From positions 1 to 64,000 of the forward strand of contig NZ_BLAJ01000005.1 of the NCBI RefSeq assembly GCF_009176305.1: 64,000 bases of DNA. Direction: 5' to 3'. The notes below the pieces were generated by a model. It saw only the letters and a list, made by a program, of their open reading frames with translations, had not been told where the DNA came from and searched no databases. Each line of letters begins with the position of its first letter. The first letter of the stretch is position 1. The stretch is from Martinezella dioscoreae (GTDB lineage Bacteria; Pseudomonadota; Alphaproteobacteria; Rhizobiales; Rhizobiaceae). Shown here piece after piece: positions 1-8,653 of this stretch. The translations under genes and the position numbers were made by a program.

Positions 1-204
1 TTGCTTGTAGCCGGGGTGGGTTCAAGGATGAAGTGCGACTTGCGAATGATACCAATGGGTTGTCACTCGCAAGGAAGACGTGAGAGCATACCCGCCCCCA
101 CGTCGATGTGGATAACAGCGCTTATCCTTCAGCGTCGGCCCGATGCATCTCGGTAGCTTCCTCGCCATTATGGCTGGCTGAACTTCAATGGCCCGGCAGG
201 CCCG

Positions 205-945
205 TCATGCTTCCAAAGCCATGACGACGATCCAGGCTTGCCATCTGACACCCGGGATTTTCAGCAGCAGATTATCGATCCGCTCGCCGGTGCCCCGAAC
301 CGCGGCGCCGAACGGGCTCTTGCGAAACGGAATGGACGCGAGTGCAGCGAGCCCGAAGAATTCCAGATCGCACTTCGAGAAATATTTGCGCACGATCTCG
401 AAATCCGATTTCAAAAGCGGATGCTCATCGACAGTACGAGCCTCTGGCGTCCGGTTGCGATAGAGATTGATCACGGGATTGTGGCCGAGCGGCTCGAAGA
501 AGAAGGCTTTGCCGCCGGGTCGCAGCACGCGTCGGATCTCGCTCAGCGATTTATCCAGGACGAGGTGATGGAGGATGCCGCTGCCGAAAACGACGTCAAA
601 GCTCGCTGACGGCAAATTCATATCCTCTGCATTATCGACCTGGAACGTCACGTTCTCGATTCCGCGGAGAGCCGCCGTGTTCGTGGCCTGCTGAATAGCG
701 ACATCCGAAATGTCGATCCCGGTAATCCACCTGGCGGAGTGTGCAAGACCAATGCTGCTCATGCCGTTTGAGCATCCGTATTCGAGCACGTCCTGTTCGG
801 GACAGGCCGCCCTCACCAGCCGCCAATACGCATCCACGGCGGGCTTTACCGCGAAATAGAACGAGTCCTCCTTGCGCTCCTCCACTGCACCGAAGCGTTC
901 ATTATGAAAGTCGCGCTCACGCGCCAAACGTGCATCATACGTCAT
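205..945 (-). CDS. class I SAM-dependent methyltransferase
   Basis: A 246-residue protein predicted to transfer a methyl group from S-adenosylmethionine to an unidentified small molecule. The Rossmann motif I reads VLEYGCSNG at about residues 53-61, followed by the acidic GIDIS strand near 72 and the GSGILHHL post-II segment near 118, which is the usual methyltransferase_11/25 layout. An upstream in-frame ATG would add 19 residues, but the ATG used here has a good GGGAGG ribosome site 7 bases before it and starts the conserved part of the protein. There is no signal peptide. It stands alone, with long intergenic DNA on both sides, so the substrate cannot be inferred from context. Family assignment is firm; substrate unknown. 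Confidence 0.8.
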   Translation of the reverse strand: MTYDARLARERDFHNERFGAVEERKEDSFYFAVKPAVDAYWRLVRAACPEQDVLEYGCSNGMSSIGLAHSARWITGIDISDVAIQQATNTAALRGIENVTFQVDNAEDMNLPSASFDVVFGSGILHHLVLDKSLSEIRRVLRPGGKAFFFEPLGHNPVINLYRNRTPEARTVDEHPLLKSDFEIVRKYFSKCDLEFFGLAALASIPFRKSPFGAAVRGTGERIDNLLLKIPGVRWQAWIVVMALEA

Positions 946-1380
946 CCCGGTCCTCCCAACTTGACCTAATGCGTTGAAATGTTTGCGAAATCTATATTGC
1001 AAGGAGCATCAGACCGGTCGCGGCCCATGATGGATCCTTCATTTACGGAGAATACAAACTGAAACCAGATATCTCCGCCTACGCGAATTCGCAGTTCGGC
1101 GCTGTTTCCTACCAGAACATGATAAGCGCAGCGAACGAGCAACTTCCGCTGTAGACATAGGGCAGCCCGCCAGTTCGGCAATCACTACTTGATTATTCGC
1201 CACGAGAGAGCCCTCTCAGCGAGCAGTAGTCGGGATTTTCATCGCACGTTTGCACGAAGAAACCCGATCCCTGCCCTCCACGATAGGCACAATGTGGCAG
1301 GATCGGCTTCTCCGCGGAGCCACCCTCTTGGTGGCCGCCCAAAGATGAATGGCTGGCTGGATTCTGAAATCAGGCCGAAC
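946..1380. other. 435-bp intergenic region, no gene seen
   Basis: This stretch lies between the D,D-carboxypeptidase end and the methyltransferase start. Only short overlapping frames without ribosome sites or recognisable domains occur. A weak 6-bp stem (GCCACC/GGTGGC, 1319-1335) lies just past the carboxypeptidase stop but has no T-run. The promoter of the methyltransferase is presumably near 950-1030, but I cannot define it. Confidence 0.5.
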
Positions 1381-2235
1381 TCAGTTGGCAGAGCTTTGCT
1401 TGGGAGTTCCGGTCGACAGCGTGGCTGTTGTCGCCACAGGGGCCAGATACGTATCCAGAAGGCTTGCCATCTTGTTGTCGCGAATTTCAGCGGTCTTCTC
1501 ACCCATCACCACGCCGACAACACGGCGGCCATTCTTCGTCGCCGAGGTCACGAGATTGTAGCCGGAGGCATCGGTATAGCCGGTCTTGATGCCGTCGGCT
1601 CCAGCGTAGCGATACATGAGGTTGTTGTGGCCGCGCAGCTTCATGCCACGGAACTTGATGCCGCGCATCGAGAAGAGCTTGAACTCCTCCGAGAAGTCAC
1701 GCATCAGCGCTACGCCGAGGGTTGCCATGTCACGGGCCGTCGTGACCTGCTCCGGGTCCGGCAGGCCCGAAGGATTCTTGAACACCGTATTGCTCATGCC
1801 GAGCTGATGCGCCTTTGCAGTCATCATCTTGCCGAAATTATCCTCGGAACCGCCAAGCTGCTCGCCGATCACAACCGCTGCATCGTTGGCGGACAGCACG
1901 ATGATGCCCTCGACAGCTTCGCGTACAGTGACCTTGCGGCCTGCGCCAATGGCGAATTTGAACGGTTCCTTGCTCTCGGCATTCTCCGACATGGTCAATT
2001 TCTGATCCCATTTCAGATGACCGGCATGCAGTGCTTCAAAAGCGAGATAGAGCGTCATCATCTTGGTGAGCGATGCCGGGAAATTCAGCTCGTTCTCGTT
2101 CGATGCCTCCAGCACCTGACCGCTATGAGCATCCACCACATAACTCGCCTGCCCGGCCTGCGCCAACGACGCTGCACCGAGGAGCGACGCGGTCGAAATT
2201 GCCGCGGCGAGCAGCATGGAGGTCTTCTTGAGCAT
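1381..2235 (-). CDS. D-alanyl-D-alanine carboxypeptidase (low-molecular-weight PBP)
   Basis: A periplasmic serine peptidase of the S11 family that removes the terminal D-Ala from peptidoglycan pentapeptides and so limits cross-linking. The three penicillin-binding motifs are all present: SLTK at residues 55-58 with the catalytic Ser55, SAN at 115-117, and KTG at 217-219. The first 27 residues form a signal peptide ending in AQA. At 284 residues it is a short form without the C-terminal beta domain and amphipathic anchor of E. coli DacA, so it may be soluble in the periplasm. The last 20 residues are a Ser/Thr-rich tail. It is monocistronic. Family assignment is certain; which pentapeptides it trims in vivo is not. 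Confidence 0.92.
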   Translation of the reverse strand: MLKKTSMLLAAAISTASLLGAASLAQAGQASYVVDAHSGQVLEASNENELNFPASLTKMMTLYLAFEALHAGHLKWDQKLTMSENAESKEPFKFAIGAGRKVTVREAVEGIIVLSANDAAVVIGEQLGGSEDNFGKMMTAKAHQLGMSNTVFKNPSGLPDPEQVTTARDMATLGVALMRDFSEEFKLFSMRGIKFRGMKLRGHNNLMYRYAGADGIKTGYTDASGYNLVTSATKNGRRVVGVVMGEKTAEIRDNKMASLLDTYLAPVATTATLSTGTPKQSSAN

Positions 2236-2360
2236 GGTTTGTCTGCGTTTCCTGTGAGTGAAATCTGTGACGGGGCGCGGGCGATCGAAAGTGAATATTC
2301 GCCGCTTTTCGAAGGCGATGGATCGGGCAAATCTATGGCGGAAAAAAGAACGGCGCCATG

Positions 2361-2388
2361 AAAAAAAGGGTTATACGGCAATAACCCC
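2361..2388 (-). terminator. strong rho-independent terminator
   Basis: On the minus strand a 7-bp stem (GGGTTAT/ATAACCC, 2368-2374 with 2381-2387) and a 6-nt loop are followed by seven T. It lies about 190 bases downstream of the DUF1127 stop and upstream of the carboxypeptidase, so it ends either a long DUF1127 3'UTR or a small RNA. Confidence 0.75.
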
Positions 2389-2576
2389 CTGCTCTTTTCA
2401 ATATTGGCTGGGCTGGATCACAAGCGGTTGATTGCGCCTGAATGAGTTACGATTTCGCGCCGCGAATAAGGATTATGCCGGCCTGATTGCAGCGATGAAC
2501 GTGCCAAACACAGTGAGAATCGCGACGCTATTTAAGGCGTTCGGCCCGATGGCTCGCGCGCTTTGAGCGACTTGCC
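2389..2576. other. non-coding stretch ahead of a strong terminator
   Basis: Together with 2236-2360 this makes a 341-bp gap between the carboxypeptidase and the DUF1127 gene. No coding frame is supported. On the minus strand this 188-nt piece runs straight into the terminator at 2361-2388, so it could be a 3'UTR or a small RNA gene. I could not find a convincing internal promoter. Confidence 0.35.
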
Positions 2577-2801
2577 TCATCCCCAAAACCAGGACTTATT
2601 GACCTCGGCACGCGCTTCGGCGCGCGTCATGCCGATATCGCGAAGCTGATCGTCAGTAAGATCACGCAGGTCCCACCTCGTTTCACGCTTTTCGAGATAG
2701 ACCAGAAACTTCGCCAGCGCTCTTCGCAAAATTCCACGCCTTCGCGGACCACGACCTGCGCCTGTCGCTATAGGCATCGGCCTATGGATGTCGGTGGTCA
2801 T
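2577..2801 (-). CDS. DUF1127 family small protein
   Basis: A 74-residue basic protein whose C-terminal third is a typical DUF1127 domain: LRDLTDDQLRDIGMTR then an Ala/Arg/Glu-rich helix and the end KSWFWG. DUF1127 proteins are small helical, Arg-rich proteins common in alphaproteobacteria; in Agrobacterium related proteins influence RNA turnover and phosphate or carbon metabolism. A longer frame exists upstream, but a GAGGAG site sits exactly 7 bases before this ATG and only 1 base before the other nearby ATG, so this start is preferred. It is divergent from a LysR gene 103 bp away and they may share regulatory DNA. Family is secure; function here is unknown. Confidence 0.8.
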   Translation of the reverse strand: MTTDIHRPMPIATGAGRGPRRRGILRRALAKFLVYLEKRETRWDLRDLTDDQLRDIGMTRAEARAEVNKSWFWG

Positions 2802-2867
2802 TTTCATGCTCCTCGGGGCTCGTATCAACATGACCTCAGAATGCACTGGCGTAAGCAATGAATGAAG

Positions 2868-2893
2868 CTTATGGTATTTATACAATCCATAAG
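2868..2893. promoter_or_regulatory. inverted repeat between DUF1127 and LysR genes
   Basis: CTTATGG (2868-2874) and CCATAAG (2887-2893) form a perfect 7-bp dyad with a 12-bp AT-rich spacer. It lies immediately before the TTG start of the LysR gene, overlapping its ribosome site, and would be a natural autoregulatory site. Assignment to the LysR protein is inferred. Confidence 0.4.
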
Positions 2894-2904
2894 GAATTCT
2901 TCTA

Positions 2905-3795
2905 TTGCTCAATCTGGATCAACTGGCCGCCTTTGTCAGTGTCGTCGATCTCGGCAGTTTCACGGCTGCCGCCGATAAGGTCGGGCTGACGCAACCAGCC
3001 GTCAGCCTGCAGGTGAAGCTGCTGGAACAACGCCTCGGCGTGAAACTGATCGAGCGGGTGGGACGACGGGCGCAGCCCTCGCCGGCCGGACTTGATCTGC
3101 TGCCGCATGCGCGGCGCATCATCGAAGCCTGCTCTGTGGCGGAGGAGGCGATGACGCCCTTTCGTGAGGGATCGGTCGGCCGTGTGCGGATCGGCAGCGG
3201 CGGCACGGCATCAATTCATCTCTTGCCGCGCGCCATCGCCATGGCAAAGAAACGCATGCCTGATCTCGAGATCATCGTGCGCATTGGCAATATCGACGAG
3301 ATTCTGGGGGATCTCGAAGCCAATGCGCTGGATCTCGCAGTGGTGGCCCTGCCCGCCGTCGGCCGTTCTCTCGAAGTCGAAGCATTCCATGAGGACGAGC
3401 TTTTGGCCGTCGCCCCCAAAGGGAGCCTAATGCCGGATGGCGGGCCGGATGTGGAATTCATGAAAGACAGGACTCTGTTGCTCTACGAAGGCGGCAACAC
3501 ACGCCGCGCGACAAACGAATGGTTCGAGGCAGGAGGCGTCCGCCCGGAACCGGCCATGGAGTTCGGTAGCGTCGAGGCCATCAAGGAGCTGGTCGCCGCG
3601 GGCCTCGGATGGTCCATCCTCCCGGACATGGCGCTGAGACGCGACAAGTCCGATCTTCTGGTGACGTCGCCGCTCAGGCCGAGACTGGTACGGCAGCTCG
3701 GGATAGTCCTGCGCCGGGACAAGCATCTCACCAAGGGCCTTCGCGAAATCATGAAATCGCTGCGTGAAATTCAGGCAATGGAACACGTGGTATGA
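2905..3795 (+). CDS. LysR-family transcriptional regulator
   Basis: A 296-residue LysR-type regulator. Residues 1-60 form the winged helix-turn-helix (FTAAADKVGLTQPAVSLQVK), and from about 90 onward lies the periplasmic-binding-protein-like effector domain. The start is TTG, with AAGGAAT nine bases upstream; no ATG fits the conserved N-terminus. The effector is unknown. It is divergent from the DUF1127 gene and has no metabolic gene beside it in the same direction, so its targets are probably elsewhere or the DUF1127 gene. The family is certain; the regulon is not. Confidence 0.9.
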   Translation: MLNLDQLAAFVSVVDLGSFTAAADKVGLTQPAVSLQVKLLEQRLGVKLIERVGRRAQPSPAGLDLLPHARRIIEACSVAEEAMTPFREGSVGRVRIGSGGTASIHLLPRAIAMAKKRMPDLEIIVRIGNIDEILGDLEANALDLAVVALPAVGRSLEVEAFHEDELLAVAPKGSLMPDGGPDVEFMKDRTLLLYEGGNTRRATNEWFEAGGVRPEPAMEFGSVEAIKELVAAGLGWSILPDMALRRDKSDLLVTSPLRPRLVRQLGIVLRRDKHLTKGLREIMKSLREIQAMEHVV

Positions 3796-3839
3796 CTGCG
3801 GCGGGGCGCTCGTCGAACACCTAGCCGCGGCCAGATCGG

Positions 3840-4496
3840 TTATTGGAGCCGCTTGCGGCGCTCGATCTCCTCTTCGGACGGATTCGGCCCGACGAAGGAG
3901 CCGGTCTTTACCGGGCCATCCGGCTGATAGGTCGCAAAGATGACACCGTTAGAGGAAGACTGGGTGCGCAGCAGTTTCATTGCGGCAGGAACCGCTCCGC
4001 CGGCGAACAGCTTCTTGCCGCCGCCCAGCACGACCGGAAAGATCACCAGCTTGAATTCGTCGATCAGCCTGTGACGCAGCAGGGTCTGAATAAGGTCGCC
4101 ACTGCCTTGAATGAGAAGGTCCGGTCCCCCGCCTGCTTTCAACTCCTTGATCGCCGCCACGACATCCTTGCCGAGTGACTGGCTTTTGTTCCATTTCAGC
4201 TCGGCATCCCCACGCGTTGCGACGTATTTGACAACGCTGTTGAATCGCTGGCCGATTGGATCGTCGTCGCCGACATAGGGCCAAAAAGCCGAGAAGATAT
4301 CGTAGGTCTTGCGTCCGAGCAGCAGATCGAACGGCTTTTCGAACAGTTCGAAGAGCGCCTTACCAGTTTCCTCGTCGGCGTGAGGGAATACCCAGCCACC
4401 ATACTCAAAACCGCCGGTCGGATCCTCGTCCGGACCGCCGGGTGCCTGCATGACGCCGTCGAGACTGATGAATGTTGCCGCTATGACTTTGCGCAT
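3840..4496 (-). CDS. RibD C-terminal / dihydrofolate reductase-like protein
   Basis: A 218-residue protein with the DHFR-like fold of the RibD C-terminal domain, a family of stand-alone predicted NAD(P)H-dependent reductases of unknown substrate. Recognisable parts are RKVIAATFISLDGVMQ at the N-terminus, the LLGRKTYDIF segment near residue 60, and the glycine-rich VVLGGGKKLF segment near 150. The ATG chosen has an AAGGAGG ribosome site 5 bases upstream; a longer frame lacks one. It is divergent from the ABC exporter pair. True folate reductase activity is unlikely, because the family is related to riboflavin reductase rather than FolA. Confidence 0.85.
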   Translation of the reverse strand: MRKVIAATFISLDGVMQAPGGPDEDPTGGFEYGGWVFPHADEETGKALFELFEKPFDLLLGRKTYDIFSAFWPYVGDDDPIGQRFNSVVKYVATRGDAELKWNKSQSLGKDVVAAIKELKAGGGPDLLIQGSGDLIQTLLRHRLIDEFKLVIFPVVLGGGKKLFAGGAVPAAMKLLRTQSSSNGVIFATYQPDGPVKTGSFVGPNPSEEEIERRKRLQ

Positions 4497-4723
4497 GATA
4501 TCCTCCTTTTCTGGCACGGTGCCCAGAGGACGTCTCATCGGTTTCGATCCCGACATGTCATCGATTATTTTTTAAACACGCAATCTAACGCTCGCGTTGG
4601 ACTTGTGACCGATTGACTCTTGAACGCCGCCACGGAATCGGCAAAATTCATCCTATCAATATTTTCCTTGAGATACGAACCCGTCTGCGGGCCCGCCTCG
4701 TTTAATTATGCCTGGATAAAAGC

Positions 4724-6613
4724 GTGAGCAGCGATTCATCAAGAAGCGCCGCGAAGCCACTGGTTTCGCGTGCGCATGTCAATGCGGTCGGTTGGGGCCA
4801 GGGCCTGTCGACGATCGTCCGGATCACCCACATGACGCTGCGCCATCCCTGGCAGACAAGCTTCGCCATTGGGGCGACTTTTGTGGCTGCAACGTTGCAG
4901 CTGACGATTCCCCGCCTCTTGGGCCGTGCCGTCGATCAGACGCAGACGGCGGTTGCCGGCGGTGCCGCCGGCGAGATCGCGGAAAATGCGCTGCTGACGA
5001 CTGCGTTGCTGCTGCTGGTTATCAGCATTCTGCGCGGCCTGTTCACGATGGTGCAGAACTACTATAGCGAAGCCGTCGGCCACCATATGGGCTATGAGCT
5101 TCGGCTCGCCTGCTATGAGAAGATCCAGCAGCTCTCCTTCAGCTTCCACGACAAGGCCCATTCTGGCGATCTCATCACAGTCGGCCTGCTCGATCTCGAA
5201 GGCGTGCGCATGTATTTCTCGACCGCGCTGGTGCGCATGGTGCTACTGACCATGCTGATCGGCGTCGGCGCCTATATGCTGCTGTCGACCGATGTCGCGC
5301 TCGGTCTCTTGGCCCTGAGCTTCGTGCCTTTCGTGGCGTGGCGCTCTTCCGTGACGCAGTTGCGGTTGCGTTCGACATGGCTCGATCTGCAGGAGCGCCT
5401 CTCGGTGCTGACGCGCGTGATGGAGGAAAATCTCGGTGGCATCCGCGTGGTGCGCGCCTTCGCCGCGCAGGCACACGAACTCATGAAGTTCGACCGGGCC
5501 TCGCACAATGCGCTTTCCCTTGCCCACAAGCGCGTCGGCATCCGCGTCATCAATACCAGCGCCATGAATCTCTCCTTCTTCGTGTCCATGGGTCTGGTGC
5601 TTTGGCTCGGCGGCCTGAAGGTCATCAATGGGGAGATCAGCGTCGGCACATTGGCCTCCTTCCTGACCTTCATGACCATCCTGCAGATGCCGGTGCGCCA
5701 GCTCGGCCTGATGGTGAATGCTTTCGCACGTGCCTCGACCTGCGGTTCGCGCCTGTTTGAGCTCCTCGATCTCGATATTCCCATCAAAGATGCGCCGGAC
5801 GCCAAGCCGCTCGTCGTGACCGAAGGCACGCTCCGTTTTGAGAATGTCGACTTCAGCTATCCAGGTTCGGAAATGCGGCCGGTGCTGAAGAATATCTGTT
5901 TCGAGGCAAAGCGCGGGGAGACGGTCGGCATTGTTGGTCCGCCCGGCAGCGGCAAGTCCACCATTGCCCATCTCATTCCACGCTTTTACGACGTCACGGC
6001 CGGGCGGATCACGCTTGACGGCCAGGATATCCGCAAGGCGACGTTGCAATCGCTGCGGCAGAACGTTGCCGTCGTACAGCAGGATTCCTTCCTGTTCACG
6101 ACCAGCATCGAGAACAACATCGCCTATGGCGACCCCTGGGCGAAGGAAACCCGCATAGAGCGCGCCGCAGAGTCGGCGCAGTTGCACAATTACATCCTCG
6201 GCCTGCCAGCCGGCTACACGACAATCGTTGGCGAGCGCGGCGTGTCGCTGTCCGGCGGGCAGCGTCAGCGCCTGACGATCGCCCGGACATTGATGCTGAA
6301 GCCGGCCGTGATGGTATTCGACGATTCCACCGCCGCGATTGACGCCGCGACGGAGCAGCGCATCCGCAGCGCTATGAAGCGTTTCGCCCGGGACCGAGTA
6401 ACACTGATCGTCGCGCACAGGCTGAGTTCGCTGATGCATGCCGACCAGATCCTCTTCATCGAGGATGGCGCGATCGTCGAGCGCGGCACGCACGAGCAGC
6501 TCCTGGCCGCAGGTGGGCGGTACAAGGCGCTCTACGATCTGCAGGTTCGCCCTGAGGATGATGTCGTCAAGACGTCGGGCGGCACGCTCGAAAGGGCGAA
6601 AAGGGAGGTATGA
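4724..6613 (+). CDS. ABC exporter subunit, degenerate-site half (permease plus ATPase)
   Basis: A 629-residue half-transporter with an N-terminal six-helix exporter domain and a C-terminal ATPase. Walker A is GPPGSGKST at about 405-413 and the signature LSGGQ is near 509. Walker B reads VMVFDDS near 532, so the catalytic glutamate is Asp. In heterodimeric exporters of the TM287/288, LmrCD and BmrCD type this marks the subunit that contributes the non-hydrolysing site. The start is GTG with a weak ribosome site. The next gene overlaps the stop or follows within 3 bases, and encodes the complementary half. The substrate (lipid, peptide or drug) cannot be told from sequence. Confidence 0.9.
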   Translation: MSSDSSRSAAKPLVSRAHVNAVGWGQGLSTIVRITHMTLRHPWQTSFAIGATFVAATLQLTIPRLLGRAVDQTQTAVAGGAAGEIAENALLTTALLLLVISILRGLFTMVQNYYSEAVGHHMGYELRLACYEKIQQLSFSFHDKAHSGDLITVGLLDLEGVRMYFSTALVRMVLLTMLIGVGAYMLLSTDVALGLLALSFVPFVAWRSSVTQLRLRSTWLDLQERLSVLTRVMEENLGGIRVVRAFAAQAHELMKFDRASHNALSLAHKRVGIRVINTSAMNLSFFVSMGLVLWLGGLKVINGEISVGTLASFLTFMTILQMPVRQLGLMVNAFARASTCGSRLFELLDLDIPIKDAPDAKPLVVTEGTLRFENVDFSYPGSEMRPVLKNICFEAKRGETVGIVGPPGSGKSTIAHLIPRFYDVTAGRITLDGQDIRKATLQSLRQNVAVVQQDSFLFTTSIENNIAYGDPWAKETRIERAAESAQLHNYILGLPAGYTTIVGERGVSLSGGQRQRLTIARTLMLKPAVMVFDDSTAAIDAATEQRIRSAMKRFARDRVTLIVAHRLSSLMHADQILFIEDGAIVERGTHEQLLAAGGRYKALYDLQVRPEDDVVKTSGGTLERAKREV

Positions 6614-6615
6614 CA

Positions 6616-8517
6616 ATGTCGGAAACCATCGAAACCGAGCGCAACGATGTGCGCGAGGATGGTCGTCGCCCTCCCCGTGCCGTGGTCGGGTCCCATCGCG
6701 TCGAAGAGGAGATATTCGGCAAGGTCTTCGACAGCAAGATCATCCGCCGCATCTGGGCCTTCGTCAGCCCCTATCGGCGGCAGATCTACATCTCCGTTGC
6801 GGCCGTTCTACTCTTCACCGCATCGCAAATCGTCATACCGCTCGTCATCCGCCATGCGATCGACAGTGCGATGGCGCCCGGAGCCATAGATTATTCTGCA
6901 CTCTGGTTGTCTCTGGGAGTTTTCACGGCGGCCATCCTCGTCAATTACGGAGCAAGCTATGTGCAGGAAACCTATGTCGGCCAGGTCGCCGAGGAAGTGC
7001 TGTTCGACATTCGCCGGGCGATGTTTGCGCATCTGCAGCGCGTCTCGCTATCCTTCATGGACAAAACGGAAGTCGGTCGCCTGATGTCGCGCCTGCAGGG
7101 CGACGTTAATTCCATGCAGGAATTCCTTGAAACTTCAGTGCTTTCCGTCGGCGACATAGCCCTGCTCTTCGGCATCGTCATCGTCATGCTATCGCTGGAT
7201 TTCCGGCTCGGCCTGCTAACGCTTTCCGTCATGCCGATCCTTTTCATCGTGCGGCTGTTCTGGCTGCCGAAGGCGCGTGTCGCCTTCATGAACGCGCATG
7301 AAACCAACTCCGTTACCAATGGTGCACTGGCGGAAGCGATCCATGGGGTGCGCGCCGTCCAGGGCATGCATCGGCAGAGCGTGAACTTCTCGCTTTTCGA
7401 CGACAAGGCCCATGCGAACCTTCAGACGCACCTCACGGCGGCCCGCTATGCCCAGGTCATGGTGCCGATCGTCGACACGCTGACTGGCATGGCCATGGCG
7501 ATCGTCATCATCGTCGGCGGCTCGATGGTGCTGAACCACAAGCTCGATGTCGGCATCATGGTCGCCTTCCTGTTCTACATTCAGCGCTTCTTCGACCCGA
7601 TCCGTTCGCTGACCATGCAATATTCGGTCATGCAGCGCGCCATGGCGTCCGGCCAGCGGCTGACCGAGGTGCTCGACGTTCCAGTCGACATCAAGGATGC
7701 GCCCGATGCGATCGAGCTGTCGCCGGATATGGACGGCTCGGTGGAATTCCGCGATGTGATCTTCGGCTACAATCCGAAGCACCCTGTGCTGAAGAATGTC
7801 AGCTTTAGGGTCAACCCGGGAGAAACGGTGGCTCTGATCGGGCCGACGGGCTCGGGCAAGTCGAGCTCGATGGCGCTCATCCATCGCTTCTATGATGTGC
7901 AGCATGGTCAGGTATTGGTCGGCGGCCATGACGTGCGCTCCCTTACACAGGATTCGCTCGGACGCCAGATCGCCATGGTGCTACAGGAGCCGTTCCTCTT
8001 CACCGGCACGGTGCTGGAGAACATCCGCTACAACAAGACGGAGGCGACGCGCGAAGAGGTCATCGAGGCCGCTAAAGCGGTCGGCGCGCATGAGTTCATC
8101 ATGCGCCTTCCGGATGGCTACGACTCCGTTCTCGGCGAGCGTGGCGGCGGTCTTTCACTCGGCCAGCGCCAGCTCGTCAGCTTCGCCCGTGCCCTTGTTG
8201 CCGACGCCAAGATCCTCGTGCTCGACGAAGCGACGGCGAATATCGACAGCTACACCGAAATGCTGATCCAGAAAGCGTTGGTGAAGCTGCTCGAAGGCCG
8301 CACCGGTCTCGTCATCGCCCATCGTCTGGCCACCATCCGCGAGGCGGACCGCATTATCGTGCTTCAAAACGGGCAGTTGCTTGAGAGCGGCAACCACAAT
8401 CAGCTGATGGCGAACGGCAAGCTTTACTCGAAGCTCTATAACCTCAATTATGCGTCCTTCGACGATATTCCGGAGGAGGAAGTCTCCGCTTCGGTACCGG
8501 TGGAGTCGCGAACCTAA
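6616..8517 (+). CDS. ABC exporter subunit, catalytic half (permease plus ATPase)
   Basis: A 633-residue half-transporter, partner of the gene just upstream. Six transmembrane helices are followed by an ATPase with Walker A GPTGSGKSS at about 409-417 and Walker B LVLDEAT with the normal catalytic Glu near 538. The signature motif is altered to LSLGQ near 513. Combined with the Asp-type Walker B of the partner, this places both deviations in one nucleotide site and leaves the other canonical, as expected of a heterodimer. An ATG six bases earlier overlaps the previous stop, but the GGGAGG ribosome site is 7 bases from this ATG and only 1 from the other. Substrate unknown. Confidence 0.9.
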   Translation: MSETIETERNDVREDGRRPPRAVVGSHRVEEEIFGKVFDSKIIRRIWAFVSPYRRQIYISVAAVLLFTASQIVIPLVIRHAIDSAMAPGAIDYSALWLSLGVFTAAILVNYGASYVQETYVGQVAEEVLFDIRRAMFAHLQRVSLSFMDKTEVGRLMSRLQGDVNSMQEFLETSVLSVGDIALLFGIVIVMLSLDFRLGLLTLSVMPILFIVRLFWLPKARVAFMNAHETNSVTNGALAEAIHGVRAVQGMHRQSVNFSLFDDKAHANLQTHLTAARYAQVMVPIVDTLTGMAMAIVIIVGGSMVLNHKLDVGIMVAFLFYIQRFFDPIRSLTMQYSVMQRAMASGQRLTEVLDVPVDIKDAPDAIELSPDMDGSVEFRDVIFGYNPKHPVLKNVSFRVNPGETVALIGPTGSGKSSSMALIHRFYDVQHGQVLVGGHDVRSLTQDSLGRQIAMVLQEPFLFTGTVLENIRYNKTEATREEVIEAAKAVGAHEFIMRLPDGYDSVLGERGGGLSLGQRQLVSFARALVADAKILVLDEATANIDSYTEMLIQKALVKLLEGRTGLVIAHRLATIREADRIIVLQNGQLLESGNHNQLMANGKLYSKLYNLNYASFDDIPEEEVSASVPVESRT

Positions 8518-8617
8518 AGCAATTCCCGGAAAAGTGCGTAGCGATTTTCGTGAAGAATTGCGTGGAAACAATGAGGTAGAGCAGTTCAAAGACTCCATGA
8601 AGAGCTGAACTGCTCCA
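8518..8617. repeat. RIME-type intergenic palindromic element
   Basis: About 100 bp made of two dyads: GCAATTC (8519-8525) with GAATTGC (8555-8561), and the 10-bp arms GAGCAGTTCA (8579-8588) with TGAACTGCTC (8606-8615). The arrangement and wording match, from memory, the Rhizobium-specific intergenic mosaic element found in many copies in Rhizobiaceae genomes. It begins one base after the exporter stop codon. As RNA it would fold into two hairpins and could act as a 3' stabiliser or a weak terminator. I saw no second copy in this window. Confidence 0.7.
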
Positions 8618-8653
8618 GACATGCCACACAAGACTGTGAGGACATAATCAATA

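Noticed and set aside
1..204. Possible insertion-sequence end near the left edge (TTCAAGGATGAAGTGCGACTT region)
   Set aside because: Some IS30-like ends look similar from memory, but no transposase, target duplication or second end is visible; the 204 bases hold nothing I can support.
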